DNA of 64,000 nt from Sycobia sp. Sy_11. Its lineage: Eukaryota > Arthropoda > Insecta > Hymenoptera > Epichrysomallidae. Position 1 is the stretch's first letter; every line of letters begins with the position of its first letter. Below, one piece after another: positions 1 to 13,370 of this stretch. The stretch covers positions 940,001 through 1,004,000 of the forward strand of contig JACCIC010000040.1 in assembly GCA_018907035.1 (NCBI GenBank), given 5' to 3'. A program made the translations under genes and the position numbers. The notes beneath the pieces are model-generated. The model was given only the letters and a program-made list of their open reading frames with translations. It did no database searches and had not been told where the DNA came from.

Positions 1-2160
1 ATCCTGATAAAGGCAATATGAATTTTTGTCATTTACTAATCGTTCATTAATGAGTTAAAAGCTTTAGATTGGCCCACATATTTCTCACGTTAATAAGCTC
101 CATAAACATTGTCTATCGACTGACTAATTTATAATGGACTTTAATTGTTACAACTGATATTATCTGTCTTACCTTATTTTTATACATAAATTTTTTCTAT
201 CCAAGTGATTTCCTATTGTTGGATTTTCGTATAACAAAAACAGAGAGCAGATAATTGTGTGAAAAGTAATATTAGTGTTTGCGAGAAATTATAAGAAAAT
301 ACGTATCTAAAATGTCGTAGAAACGGATTAGAAGTAAAAGATTTATGATACGGCCAATCGTTATACCTGAGGCGGTCATATTTAAAAATAAGGGAAGGGG
401 CACTTAAGGGATTGAAAAGAGGCTGCGTTGGAGTAGAGCAGACGGGTATCAGCATCGAAGCGAGAAGATTGTGTATTATTTTATCATGCGCTTTCTTAAG
501 TCTTTATGTAAAAATCCTTTCTTAATGTTAAGCCAATAAATCTAGTATTAAATATACAGTGTTAAACGGTTTCATATTAATGAATCATAACCGTATTTGC
601 CCGAGTTAACATATTTCGTATCGAACACCTATATTATATATCATGAAATAGTTTCCTTGACCTTTTTACAATTCGTATCCTATTAAATTAAAAAAAGTCT
701 TTATTAATTATATTCTTAGTATCATGAAAATTATGTATAAAATATAAATTATAATGATTTATATAAAATGTCAAAACTCATATTTAGATCTACAATATTT
801 TTTTTCATTATTAAATAAATAATCTATTTTTTGTATAAAAATTGTATACAATATACTTTTCATCCAATATAGCGTTCTTTATTTTTTCAATATTTTGATC
901 TCAGGTAATTTATATGAAATTATATCTTTTCCCACACATACTCATTTGTTCTTCCACATTTACGATCATAGAGAAATTATACAAACCCTAATTATCATGC
1001 TATTTTCATTATTACTGGTTTTATCGTTTATATCTCGTTTAGGTAAATTGGATTTAAATTAAATGAATATTTATTACAAATTTAATATTATTTCAAAGTA
1101 TATTTGATCCATGAAGAATATGTAACGACTTTTATTGTTCATATGATACACTGTGAAGCCCAGCATTATTGTTATTGTTGACCAGATTTCTGAATATGTA
1201 ATAAAATGTGCATTAAAAATTTTGAAAGAATGTGTCAGTTTTTAAAGATCATAAAATACTTGCATCAAAAAAAGTTTATCATTTTTCTCTCTTGCATTTA
1301 TACACATCGATTTTAATAAATATAGAGGTAATTAGAAATTTCAGATACCTATTTGGATATCAACACTATTATACGCAGGTTTAAACAAAACCCCTTCGTT
1401 ATAATTGAAAATGCGGATTACAAAGTTAGCTCAATTAACTTCGTCTAACTATAAACACAAGGTTTTTGATAGCCACAATCGATCAGATGTGGAAGTAAAG
1501 AGAAATTCCTTTGACCTATCTGGGACATGAAAATGATCCTTTATAATGAAGTTTTGTAAAACCGGGTCAGACAATTTTGTCGGGATCAATATATCTGTAA
1601 GTCAACTCTTTTTGAAGTCGAAAATAATACGAATGTCATTCTCTATTAACGTAATCGATACAGCATGTGTGGGCACAAATAATTGATATCGGCATATGTA
1701 TAGTTCCAAATAAAAAAAATTTTCTGCCAATAAATAATATAAAACAGGAAAGTGCTAGTAGATCGACAGTCTTAAAACTATATATTTTAACTACTAATAA
1801 AATTATATGGTAAATAGAACTTGTCCAAATTCTGTTGATGAGCTCTGTGAAACAGTAACCTCACAATATTACAAACTTAAAATCTTTTTTATTATATTTA
1901 TTATCTATTAAATTAATTATTATTGCTTATTATTGCAATACTCATTATAAAATACTCATTGGATTGAAAGTTATATTGTACAGAAATTATTGTAAAAGTT
2001 TAACCACAGCTACTTCTATTCTCATATATTCTACTACCTTTTACTATATACATTTACATTTTACAGTTTATTCAAATAATTTTCAGTTTTTAATTTATAG
2101 TAATATTCTTTTAACATAACTAAACTCTGCTCAACATTATATAAAATAAATAATAAATAC
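1..2160. other. AT-rich non-coding DNA
   Basis: No coding frame, RNA gene or repeat array recognised; the longest frame (80 residues, minus, 213-455) has no domain character. Confidence 0.6.
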
Positions 2161-2211
2161 GAAGTAGAAACATATAATGACCGCGGCGTAACGCCCATAT
2201 TTTATTTAATA

Positions 2212-2400
2212 TATAAAAGGCTCGCAGCCTTAAAATTTTAAAGAATCATTTCACTTTACTATTCAACGTTTTAACATAGTAGTTACTACTGGAAGCTCGG
2301 CTTATTAAAAATTAAACATACATTCCCCTTTCCTATTTTACGAAGCAATGAAGCTATAGAATATTTAAGTTAAACACCTGAGACCCGAGAATAACTGAAG
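2212..2400 (+). promoter_or_regulatory. Possible TATA promoter with non-coding first exon
   Basis: TATAAAAGG at 2212-2220 is followed by an initiator-like TCATTT at 2246-2251 (slightly far for a TATA pair) and a consensus 5' splice site GAAG|GTAAGT at 2400/2401. The stretch between would be an untranslated first exon of about 150 bases containing only a tiny ATG-AAG-CTA-TAG frame. TATA strings are common by chance in DNA this AT-rich, so the evidence is the combination alone. No downstream exon was identified. Confidence 0.2.
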
Positions 2401-4251
2401 GTAAGTCGGATAAGAGCGAGAAGTGGAGGCGGAGAAATAAGAGAGAAAAGAAAGACTACGATAAGAAGAAAAGAGAGATCACCGGCTCCATCGTTACCTT
2501 TGCATAGAAGTGAAATTGTACTAGATACTTAGAAGGTAAGCGGATCAAGGGAAATAAAATATCCAACATCTGGAATTGCTCGACAAAATGAAGAACGGCA
2601 ATTGATAAGCCTTTTCGATTCGGTAAGGTTATTCGATTTAATCGAACAATGAATAATTTTCTAGCCAATTTTCTGACAGTTTACACAAACGATATAATAG
2701 GTATTCCATATATATCTTTGATTTATTGAACGCTGTCGGAACCAATACGGACTTGTACTACTTGACAATGGTTAAGTTATACGCGATTGAGTACTGTCGT
2801 AATTCCATTTCATAAAAGAAAATACTTCGTAAATAGTTTTATACAAATCTAGTTTTATACAAATATAGAAATAAAGAAATGAGGGCTAGTGAGTTCGACT
2901 AATGAATATTTAAAAAAGCCACACCATATCCTTATTTCACAATCAATTCTGCTAACTAGCATTCGTCGTACTAAAATTAAGATATAATAAGAAGTTCTAG
3001 TATAATTATATTAAATTTTTCTAAAATATTCTCGATCATCGTGAAGATACATAGAGTATTAAATAAGATCTAAAATTAAAAATTCAAATTGTACATGTAT
3101 TCACCGTTGTAAACTCAACTAGCAAATATTTTTATGGGTCTTACAGCCTTTGCAATAGTATAGTTATAATGACATAGAAAATGTCTTTAATAAGTTTACC
3201 ACCATAGAATTTGAAATTTTAAATGCTTCTACTAAAAAATACTAATAACAAAAATAATAAACACCCAATACCAAATTTTTTTGGTTTATATTTTTATATC
3301 TTTAGTAGATCAAGGTAACTCAACTATTATTATAAAATAATATACGTTTGCTTGGCAGATCAGTTATAATTTATTTACAGGTACTAATAATTCAACGATT
3401 AATATGAAATTTGAATTTTACATTCTACTTAGATCGTTTTCGATTTAATTAATTAGATCTAGATTAAATAAATACTTTATTAAAAATTTCTTTGGTTTTA
3501 TTGTGAAAAATAAGAAATTGATTATGATATTCAATAAAATAATAATTGGAACTGAAGGAATTCATTTATTTATATCATAAGAAACCCATTCAGCATTACG
3601 GATAATACTAAGTTTTGTGTTCAATTCTTTTATCGAATGATTGCAATTATTTTTTTATTACTTATTTGAACTGAAAATTGAATAATTTTGGTAAAGTTAA
3701 TAAATTAATTTCGTTTTTTAAATAATCTATACACGATACCGTAGCTGCAGAACGAACTGAAATATCTTTCTTATGAATTTTTGAAAGAAAATATGAACTA
3801 GGCGTATGAGGACTGATAATGTTTACCAAATACGTATTTCTCAATAGAATTCAATAACGTCCAAGAGTTTAACATTTCAATAATTCAATAAAATCGATAT
3901 TTATTTTAAAATTGTTGTTAAATCCATTATTTAATAATTTAAAAGTATCAGTTTTGATTAAAAGTTTTCTTTATTAATATACTCAATTTCGTTTAGAATA
4001 CCAACGGTATCATACCTTTACTAGTATCACACGAAATACGACTAATATCTGTGATTAGTTTTTATTTTATAGATATATATACATTTTTGCTCAGAAAACT
4101 GTTGAATTTTTATAAACCGGCTGCTATTACTCTAGGAATTATATTTTCTAAAAATGAAAATTCTTACTGCTTCTATTTTATATTCACTTCCAAAAAATAT
4201 GTAATAAAAATATTCCAATGATCGGCTGGTCTCATACGTTAACGTTAATTT

Positions 4252-4257
<6 letters not shown>
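2401..4257. other. AT-rich non-coding DNA
   Basis: A purine-rich patch at about 2400-2480 follows the donor-like site at 2401. Otherwise I see nothing except the 28-bp repeat copy at 3124. Confidence 0.55.
3124..3151 (+). repeat. 28-bp dispersed repeat, copy a
   Basis: Matches 54453-54480 at 26 of 28 positions on the same strand, including GGTCTTACAG. Flanks look unrelated. It may be the core of an old dispersed repeat. Confidence 0.5.

Positions 4258-4303
<46 letters not shown>
4258..4303. repeat. (TA)n microsatellite
   Basis: Uninterrupted TA dinucleotides over about 46 bases; a shorter TA stretch follows near 4343-4370. Confidence 0.95.
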
Positions 4304-4305
<2 letters not shown>

Positions 4306-4609
4306 CGGAAAAACTTAATATTTCAACATTATTATAAACAATGATATATATACATATATATATATATATGTAAATTTAAATTGCAAATAATTCATAAAAA
4401 AACTCTTTGCGAATAACCGAAAAAATAGAAATTTCAGTTTGATCCCTAGTGGTAAATAAGTTTATTTCTATTTAACGAATGTATATACAATGAAAATACT
4501 ATTTTGAAGTTTCCTCCGCATAACTGTTATCAATCCTTCAATATCACGACTCTTTCGTAGATCAAAGTTTTGATGCTTCGGCTGTGCTCCAGTCTCTCGG
4601 GTTACACTT

Positions 4610-4905
4610 TAAAAAAAAAAACGAAAATACCTGAATGCGCTTTCTCAACAGGCCGCAAGCCGGACGAAGCCATAACGTACCATTATTTCTTAATTGAGAG
4701 ATCGCCCGCGCTGCTATAATGCAGTGGAAGGCGGACGCGGACGCGCGCGTCCACATTATTGCACATTATGGAAATCTCGTATGTATACGAAGGCCCTGAG
4801 ATTCACGACGCGCAAAATCAGGATAGATGCGCCGCACCGAGCCGCGGAGCGCGTTAAAGTCGCTTCGTTAAAAGCCGCGCAGGGTATACTATTATTAGAT
4901 AAGTA
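4610..4905. promoter_or_regulatory. GC-rich, CpG-containing island
   Basis: This is an abrupt rise in GC and CpG inside AT-rich DNA. It contains a perfect 14-bp palindrome of the form GGACGCG/CGCGTCC at 4739-4752 and several CGCG blocks. The open frames are short and without coding character, so a regulatory element or promoter is the likelier reading. Confidence 0.3.
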
Positions 4906-4909
4906 GCGT

Positions 4910-6930
4910 TAATAAATGGTTAAATAAACGTTAGAAAAAGGAAAACAAGTAATCATCGCGGAAATGGAAGGTTTCGGATTGGACTTTCGACCGAGCAAGT
5001 CCAAGGCTGCCCGTATTTTTTATTATTTGTTATGAATATATATTTATTCAGAAAAATACATTACAAATAATATCGTAATAAAAATAAATAAAAAACTACT
5101 TGACGATTAATTATTTACAAAATTATGATACTGGTCACACTTGTTGTAATTACTTAATCTAGTTTACAATTGCATGTTAATTGTATGTATTTTTTTATAA
5201 CAGCTTATATCTTATATTATATTACTATCAAATGGCAATGCTTAAAAACTAGTGTTGTTATCGAAAAAAAAGATTATAAAATTTGGATGAAATATATATA
5301 TAAATATATACAGATGAATAGACTGAAACGCATATGTATGTAACAACGTGTGTACGCGGGATTATGTGGCGGTGTGGTAACTAAATGTGGGTAGGTGTGG
5401 TTGTGTCGAGTTGTGGTAAATAAAATGTGCATATGAGTGCAATAATGATATCAATGTTATAGCTATTATTTTATGACAATGCTAATTATATTTAAATGTT
5501 AACATTATTTTTTATGTAATTATTAATAGTAGTATTATTGTAATATTTGAATTGAACAGTTCTAGCAGGTGGGAAAAATTTAGTAATATTATTGTTTTTG
5601 GTAAATGTTATATTATACGGATGCCGTTTTTTTATACTCTAATTATTCAGACCTAAAATTTCAATACATTTAAGGAAATGTATCTGTTATTTATAAAATC
5701 GTTCATGTCATCTCATAATTTCGTAAGAATTTCGTTATAATTTTGTAAGACATATTCTTGGCATTTTTCTTTTAGCTATTCTTAATTTTTCCTTAAAATT
5801 GTGGCTTATGCTAAACCAATAGGACAATCATAAGTTAATACAAGTTTTACTAAGCTTAAATATTTGCGAGAGATACTCTCCAGCTGAGCTTCCGATACCA
5901 CGGCCGCTTCCTTCCAACTTGTCCTGATATCGCCGATATGCTAATGCTTCGTATCATACGTGAGACAAAGCGTGGATTTTCATTCGCAAGAATTCAGGAG
6001 GAAAACTTAACGGCCAAGGTTTATAACGGTTTAATTGTAGAATCGTATAATTAAAAAATATCAGAAATCGAATTATATCTGCTTGTTGGAATGACTTTTT
6101 TTATTATTAAATAATGTATCGGACGAAGTGCATGTATGGAAGAAATATTACGATTAAGGAAATAACATAGGATTTAATTTTAGAAGAGTTATTTGGAAAT
6201 ATAATTTTTGGTATATATTAAGCAAGGGTGACGCTTCCAAAAATTTTAATTATAATCTAGGAATAGCAAGAGCCTGGGAAAATTTTTTAATATAAACTTT
6301 ACTTATTTTCTCTATTTTTATAAATATGTAAGTACGAAAGCATAAACACTGTTTTCATTTTGGTTCATTTCACATTTGATTTATAAACATTACATAGAAA
6401 TTTCATGGAGCTATTCCTTTAATAGTTTAGTCACTGCTTATAAATTATGAAGTAATTTAATTTGTTAAATAAATAAATATTGATGAATTATTCTTTCGTA
6501 TTATAATTTATATCGATACCATGGACTAAAATTTTCAGGTTCAAAATCAGTTGTCTATGATGTTCATTAAAAATCACTTTATAATTGGAAATATATAATT
6601 CTTACCTAATGTTAATAATAAATAAGTAAATACCTATTGAATATTAATATTCCCAGATAGAAAAGTAATTTTTGTTAAACTATTCAAAATCTATTTATTT
6701 ATTTTACATTAGAATAGTAACATTAATTATTATTTGCTTAAGCAATGGGATTTGAAATATTTATAATTTTCCTTCAAAAAGACTTATTCTAATAATTTAA
6801 AATTCGTTTTTCTGAAATTAAATAAAAAAAATTGAATATGAACATGTAAATTTTCTAATTCACTTTATACTATCCCATGGATCTATTGGACCACTCACAA
6901 TCTAATGTCTCGTATTCTGTCACAGTCTTT
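4910..6930. other. AT-rich non-coding DNA
   Basis: GT-rich purine tract at about 5340-5420 and a short more complex patch at about 5870-6010. Nothing coding. Confidence 0.55.
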
Positions 6931-7026
6931 AAAATGATTTGGCTCGATTATTAAAAATAAGGTTCGATCCCAAATCTACCGTCCGAACATCTTCCCGCGC
7001 TGCAGGGGTGAGTACTGCAGATTCGC

Positions 7027-7054
7027 ATATATATATATATATATATATATGTGT

Positions 7055-7112
<58 letters not shown>
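7027..7112. repeat. Compound (TA)n-(GT)n microsatellite
   Basis: TA repeat at 7027-7050, a short spacer, then GT repeat at 7059-7112. It creates long open frames of Tyr-Ile, Cys-Val and Thr-His that are not genes. Confidence 0.95.
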
Positions 7113-7115
<3 letters not shown>

Positions 7116-8155
7116 AATGGAACAAACTTCAAGCACCGGAACGGGCAGCAGAGTTCGCGCAATCGAAGTCAAAATACTGCCTTGACCCAGTAACTCCTGC
7201 ATTCATATTTTAAAGATTATTGTGATGCCTCGATTCAGTAAGTATATATATATATATATCATTTAATGGGTTTGCGCGGATCTCTCTGTCATTCGCTCGA
7301 TGATTCCCTTATGGCAAATCAATCATCGGCCCTCTCCTGCTGACTCCCTCGACCAATCTCGTCGTTCTTCCATTAAACGTATATATAGCCACGTTACGAA
7401 TACCGCGCGGGGTTTATCCAGGACGACGACTCTCAACATCCCTCTGCACATCCTAACCTCAATTTACTCCGTCCTCACTCGCTCTTCCTCTAACCCCCTC
7501 AGTATCAGCTGAGCTCTCCCGAAGCGCGCCCCGCGAGGGGCGAAGGAGAGGGGATAGAAGGAACGGGAACGAGGGAGAGATTTTCACACACACACACACA
7601 CACACATATGCGCGCGCGCACACTGTACATATGTGTATAAATGGGCACCATAAATAAAGATATAATTGATACTGACAACGCGCACACGAAGCGACGTCCA
7701 CCCCATGTTGCCAGTTGACAGCCGGCGACGACGACGACGACGACGACGACAGCCACGAGGACGGCGACGAGGAAGGGGAGGACGGGAAGATGAAGAAGAA
7801 GACGGCGGCAGCGGCGGCCCCGCTGTGTTATTTGGTCCTTCTGCACTTTCTCTCTTGACGACCTATCTTGCCGAACTAGGTTCGCAGGATGGATTTTCGC
7901 TGCGCGCCGCTCGCTTTCTCTTTCCTTCCCGCTATCCCCTCCCTCCCACCCTCTCTCGCTCCACCTTGCGCAATGACCCAGTTGCGAGGGCGCATGTCGC
8001 GACTCTTCTCCGGCCGATATACCGCGCTCCTCCGATTCCCTCTCGTCCTCCCCTCCCGGCCACTCGCTCTCTCGCTCGCGCCTCTGCACCCAGCGCCCGA
8101 TTTATATTTATCCTATACCCTCTACCCTCTCTGCTCTGCTTTGCTCCCTTCCTCC

Positions 8156-8197
<42 letters not shown>

Positions 8198-8337
8198 TCT
8201 CACTCCTTCCAACTCTCTCGCGTTCTCATTCTCCATCGGTTCCATGTACTGTATATATTCGGCTCTGGTTCTCGACCGCGACACGCAACACTGAACTACG
8301 CGGGGAAATGCAACGGAATATGGCCAATTTCGCCATG

Positions 8338-8350
<13 letters not shown>

Positions 8351-8399
<49 letters not shown>
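8351..8399. repeat. (TA)n microsatellite
   Basis: About 24 TA units inside the 7.3-8.6 kb island. Confidence 0.95.
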
Positions 8400-8402
<3 letters not shown>

Positions 8403-8513
8403 GAGGTAGGGGGCATTGGCGCCACCGAGTTACGGCAGTCGGGTGTTCTCTCGTCCACGTGTTCGCAAACATGTGTACGTCGATGTGCAGATACCTATAT
8501 TTACTCGTAGATT

Positions 8514-8514
<1 letters not shown>

Positions 8515-8587
<73 letters not shown>

Positions 8588-8588
8588 T
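8515..8588. repeat. (GA)n microsatellite
   Basis: More than 30 GA units with one interruption near the end. It forms the 3' border of the GC-rich island. Confidence 0.95.
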
Positions 8589-8589
8589 A

Positions 8590-9981
8590 AGATAGAAATG
8601 CAAAAATTCTTTCTTAAGTAATATTATCAGTGCGGTATTTACTGATGAATTGGAGATCGTCGATCATGATTGAAAAATGGAACTGTCTAAGGTTGCATTT
8701 GTATTCCATTACATATGCCAAGTATAAATAATAATAATTATTATTTAACTTCATCAGCAACCAGTTACTTCGCAGAACTAGAAAAGATAAATAAATTAAA
8801 CTTCAATATTTATTATTACGTATATCAAATCCAAGGCTCATAGGCATAGAACACAGCCTATTGTATGCTGTAAGTAAGTTTTATGATTAAAATTTTAAAA
8901 AGTGAGCTGAATTTTATTAGATGCTAGTGAACTGTTTGTATTTTTCTATAATAATATTTTAAAGACTAATATTTCTCATTTTACATTAGTTTGTAACTCG
9001 ATAAAGAGCATTTATAAAATATAACTGTACAGTTGCTATGAGGAATTTGGCAAATAATCGCGCAGAAAGTCGAATGGCACATTTTATGTGCTTTTAGAGC
9101 ACAAATCAATATATAAATCTCCCAGTAGTATTATGTTTTTTTTTCCGACATGCCAAATTCTGGAGTCTCACTTACCCCTTCCACACTTCGTACTGAATAC
9201 ACGGAGATCAGTTTTCGTTTAAATTTAGAATTTCCTATCGAGGCTGAAATGTACGATAAGGAATCGCAAAAGTCTACGTCCTTGTTCTACTTATTATTAT
9301 TACATAAACTCTATGAACAGATTTGTCATAATAACATTACAGAATGATACTGTATAAATAACCGAATAAGTTATCGTATCGATAATATATAGAACTCATA
9401 AGAGCACAAGTTTGAAAAAGAACTTTCATCATAACGTTATATTAAATTTTCAGTTGAAATCGTCGTCTTGAAAAATGTGAAGGGAAAGTTTTTTTTTCAA
9501 TTAGGATTAGAATTACATTACATCAGCATCTGAATTATTACAGTGTTGCTCTCAAACAATAAACAAAATTACTTTTGTTTGTTATTATTAAAAATGATTT
9601 CTAACCTAAAATTGAAGAAATTTTTTTACATCATGTTTTGATTGTATTCAATTAAATATGAAAAATCGCAACCGTACAACATTATTATAAACTTATAATA
9701 ATAATTTTCATTCGAAAATTCTTTCTACGGATATATCCCAAAAAATAAATCGCGATTATTATATACAATTTCATTATTAACATCCTTTATTAAATGTTTT
9801 GCTATTGGTCGTATTTTCAACTCGTTCTTTTGTCTAGATATAAAAGGCATAACTATAGGTAACTGCCAGATTTTTTTACTAAAATTGTCTTGTTCTATTG
9901 CCACGCCAAATTAGTTTAAAAATAGAATATGAATGAAAAAGTAAATAATATCTTTTTTTCTCTCTCGCATATGTGAATTTA
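8590..9981. other. AT-rich non-coding DNA
   Basis: Only short frames; nothing recognised. Confidence 0.55.
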
Positions 9982-10530
9982 TTACTGCCGACCACTCTTT
10001 TTTCTGAAATTAAATACCTCACGCGGAAGCGAAGAGACCATAATCACGGCTCCTGACTCTTGTCCACATACAGTACACTCGTAAAATACGCACATGCGCA
10101 TGCACCAGAGACGGGGCCGCGCGAAACCGCGATAAAGAGGGCGCGCGTGCGCGTGGCTATATGCAGATCCGCGCCGCTGGAACAGCTGATGGGCCAAGCT
10201 GCCGCGCCTTCGCGCTCAACGGTGGACGCGCCCATACGCGTAAATTTCAATTTTTCCCGCGGCCGGGAGGAGGCGCGGCGGCGTTGCGAACTTTATAGGC
10301 GCGACTTTATCGTCGTGCCCGTATAGTGCACTGCGCCGGAATTTGGATTTTGGGACGACTGCGCGGAAGAGGAGGGATGGGAGGGGCGCGAGCTTGTTGC
10401 GCGAGAATGATTTATTGCGGCGAAGGATTAGGGAGGCCAGGAGGGGACGAATTAATGTTTGGAAAACGACGCCAAGCCAAGATTGCGCGGTGGAGCTTTA
10501 GCGTGTTTGCCACGTTAGTTTGACTCTAAT
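9982..10530. promoter_or_regulatory. GC-rich island with NRF1-like and E-box motifs
   Basis: This is a dense CpG island. ACATGCGCATGC near 10090 resembles the NRF1/Erect wing palindrome, and CAGCTG near 10182 is an E box. Several overlapping open frames exist on both strands without consistent codon use. It resembles a promoter region of a housekeeping or neural gene, but no transcript was identified. Confidence 0.35.
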
Positions 10531-11439
10531 TTAATGAGGAAAGTTAACGAAATTCTCTAAAATTTAAAGGAGAAACGTTTCTTTGCGAATTTTGTTATGA
10601 TTACAATATCGACGAAATATGTTTATCACTATCTGTATATAAATTAACGATTCTGAAATGTTCTTTCATTTCATGATTAAAAATCAATGGTTATTTTTAG
10701 GAGTGCGTTATAAATCGGCTTTTTTACAACAGAAATATATGACAAGCTGTAAAAAGAAAATTTTGTATAGCATGTAGGATTTGTAATCAATGCCGTGTTT
10801 TTCGAATAAAAAAATAAAATGATTGATATCCTTGATGTGTACAAGCCGTAAGAGAAACTTTTTTATTGCAAAAATATGTGACAGAAATAAATGTAACTTT
10901 CAGAAATTTTTTCAAAACCGTGTGCATATTTTTTAGGGAGGTTGTCAACTGTAACAGTTATTATTAGTGTAATATCGACCCGATTTAAGATCAGTAAAAG
11001 CCTATCTCGAATGAAATTGATAGTCATATTTCACTCATAATATTTTTCATAACTTTTCAAACTTTTTCCCCTGCCTGTCTCTCGATGTGTTACTGAATAA
11101 TCTCGATTTTTTCTATAAACATACTGAAAAAATTGACAGGCCTTGAAAATAAAAAATATAAAAACATATCTAAAGCAGTTACAATCTACTATTCACTTAT
11201 TTTGTTAATTTGAATTATTTTTTACTTGTCACCATCAGAAATGCATATGTTCATCTGTTGTTGAATTTTTATGACACTTCGAAATTTTTTCACAAAAATT
11301 TATAAATAAGCACTGAATTTAATTTTTTGACTAAAGTCACTTATTAATCTCACAATTAAACTTTAATGCTCTTATTCACAAATATCTCTAATTTTTTTAA
11401 TAAGAATAGATAAGACTCAAGATTAGGAAGAGTCAGCTT
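10531..11439. other. AT-rich non-coding DNA
   Basis: Nothing recognised. Confidence 0.55.
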
Positions 11440-11640
11440 GTTCCATATTCTATAACGTGATGGCGCCTTTTTCATAACGATACTCGATTCTCGACGTAGG
11501 AAGGGGGCGCGGCGCAGAGGGAGCTTAAAATTCCAACAGCACAAAACCACTCGCACGAGCCGCGCATCGATCCGATAAAATGATAATTGAAAGGCGGCCC
11601 GTTTATAATGCGAGTGCACTGACCCCCGCGCTTTATATAT
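11440..11640. promoter_or_regulatory. Small GC-rich island
   Basis: About 200 bases of higher GC with GGGGGCGCGGCGC-like sequence, directly before the (TA)n array at 11661. No gene recognised. Confidence 0.2.
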
Positions 11641-11655
11641 GTATGCACGTATGTA

Positions 11656-11660
<5 letters not shown>

Positions 11661-11707
<47 letters not shown>
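11661..11707. repeat. (TA)n microsatellite
   Basis: About 23 TA units. Confidence 0.95.
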
Positions 11708-11709
<2 letters not shown>

Positions 11710-11879
11710 AATGCAAACAGACCGCATCGTTAAACACTGCTGCAACGAACACACGCACATCTTCATCACCGCGTGCGTAATTGTTGACTCTGGACCTGTT
11801 AGTCGTCAGCGTTTCTGCTTTTTTTCGCAAGAGTTCTCCGCTCGAGTGGTTTGTTTAATACCAATATAGCAGCGTCATT

Positions 11880-12999
11880 GAAAGTGTTATAGTTTATATA
11901 TGTATAGTATTTCTTCGAATTTTATGATCATTTTCGGAGCGTGAAATCAGATTTAAAATCGAACCCAAGTGTATTTTAACAAAATCCTCGAAGTCGTTAA
12001 CATTATTTCTGACGATATCTCAAATAAAGTAACTAGGAAATAAAAATATTCCTTTTCTTTCATTGCGTACTTCGTACATGAGCTGCATTCCTCTGCTTAG
12101 AAAATATAGTGATCACAACTCCAATTCTATTCTATTAAAAGTATTCTTATAGCTTCAATCGGATATCTTTGTTCGTTTGTAAAATAGTAAAACAAAGACA
12201 ATATTCAAAGGCCAATTTAATAGATAAAAAATAGTATACATCTTCTTTTTTTGTTATTACTACAGTGTATTGATATATCACTGAAATTGATATGCAGAGG
12301 AACAGCTGGTGATTATAAAATTGGCGAATTGGCTGTGCATTCGAATTTCGACGTTTCTAAAACTAAACCTTTTTTCAAAAAAAAAAAAAAAAAAACAACA
12401 AAAAGAGCAGTTTTATTCATTTCAAAAATCATATAAAATGCACAGATCTAATAAGCGGGAGCGAGATATAACTTCTGTTCAGAAAAATATTGGTAAATCT
12501 TCATTATACATCAACCAGTTCTTTGTAGATAATAGATAATGGAAGATTATAGAATGCCCTCAATATATTTGCTCTTTTTAAAGAAGACTTGATTTAATTA
12601 AACAGTGTCTCTAATAAGTAAACGACAATTTTTACTTGCTACTAAATATTATATATTTTAATTTACAAATAATTCTATCTAAAATATTAAATATTTACCA
12701 TCATTATAAATTAAGTACAAGCAAGATATTATTGCTATATTAACAAGTTATTACTATTGAAGTTAAACATCTGAATTTTTTATTAAATAAATTGTTCAAT
12801 GTAAATTTGCAGAGGCTGCGTTTCATTTAATTTTCATCATTATTTCTCCGATAAGAAACGAGCAAAAGAAATTGATTGAAGCCCATTTTAATAATCGACA
12901 AACTTCTTTCATTTACTTAGATTTGAATTAAAAAATTTTAATTATCAAGCTGATTTCATCGTCTCGTTCCAACGGTCGTTTTAACGACATGACCGCCAC
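11880..12999. other. AT-rich non-coding DNA
   Basis: An A-run at about 12378-12396. Nothing else recognised. Confidence 0.55.
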
Positions 13000-13370
13000 G
13001 TGATTTTGCCACTCATTTTAACGAGCCGCAATCCAGTGCACAATTGCTCGCACTTCACGCATCGGGCTTTTACATGGCACATATCTAAGAATTTCTACTT
13101 TTAGTCTCAAAAACCGTCGGAGAACTAGGCCGCACGGTCAGGCAGGGATGGATAGCAAGCAGCTTGTGGAAAAAACAGAGAATAAGAAAAATGACAAAGA
13201 GAGCGAGCACAGGGGGAGGAGTGGCGAGAATTGCCCGGGGCGAGACTGCTGGGACCGCGAGACTTTCGTCGCCCCTTCTGTACTCTCGGAACTCACTCTG
13301 GGGATAGAGGCAGGTGACGTGAATAATGGACGTCAGTGAAAGAATGGTCCTGCCCCCAGAATTAGAACTA
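13000..13370. promoter_or_regulatory. Higher-complexity island with a short open frame
   Basis: The segment has higher GC than its surroundings. A 63-residue frame (13148-13339, plus) begins MDSKQLVEKTENKK and contains a possible donor GGCAG|GTGACG near 13312. The region could be a first exon or a regulatory element; I recognise no family. Confidence 0.2.

Larger units (their letters stand above)
7300..8590. promoter_or_regulatory. CpG-rich island with flanking microsatellites
   Basis: This is the most GC-rich long stretch of the 5' part of the window. It includes (CA)n at 7585-7606, (CGA)n at 7726-7750, CT tracts at 8159-8190, (TA)n at 8351-8399 and (GA)n at 8515-8588. Long frames are open on both strands, but they translate to Arg, Ser/Leu or Glu/Arg runs, as simple sequence does. 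A promoter or enhancer rich in GAGA-type sites is plausible; no start site is visible. Confidence 0.35.

Noticed and set aside
6961..6971. GGTTCGATCCC, a perfect B-box-like string
   Set aside because: No A box at the right distance and no cloverleaf; the upstream GGCTCG is only about 20 bases away. Not a tRNA, perhaps a fossil.
7505..8400. Long open frames of 194, 244 and 233 residues on both strands
   Set aside because: They translate to Arg runs, Ser-Leu and Tyr-Ile repeats caused by CGA, CT and TA arrays, with no domain and opposite strands open at once.
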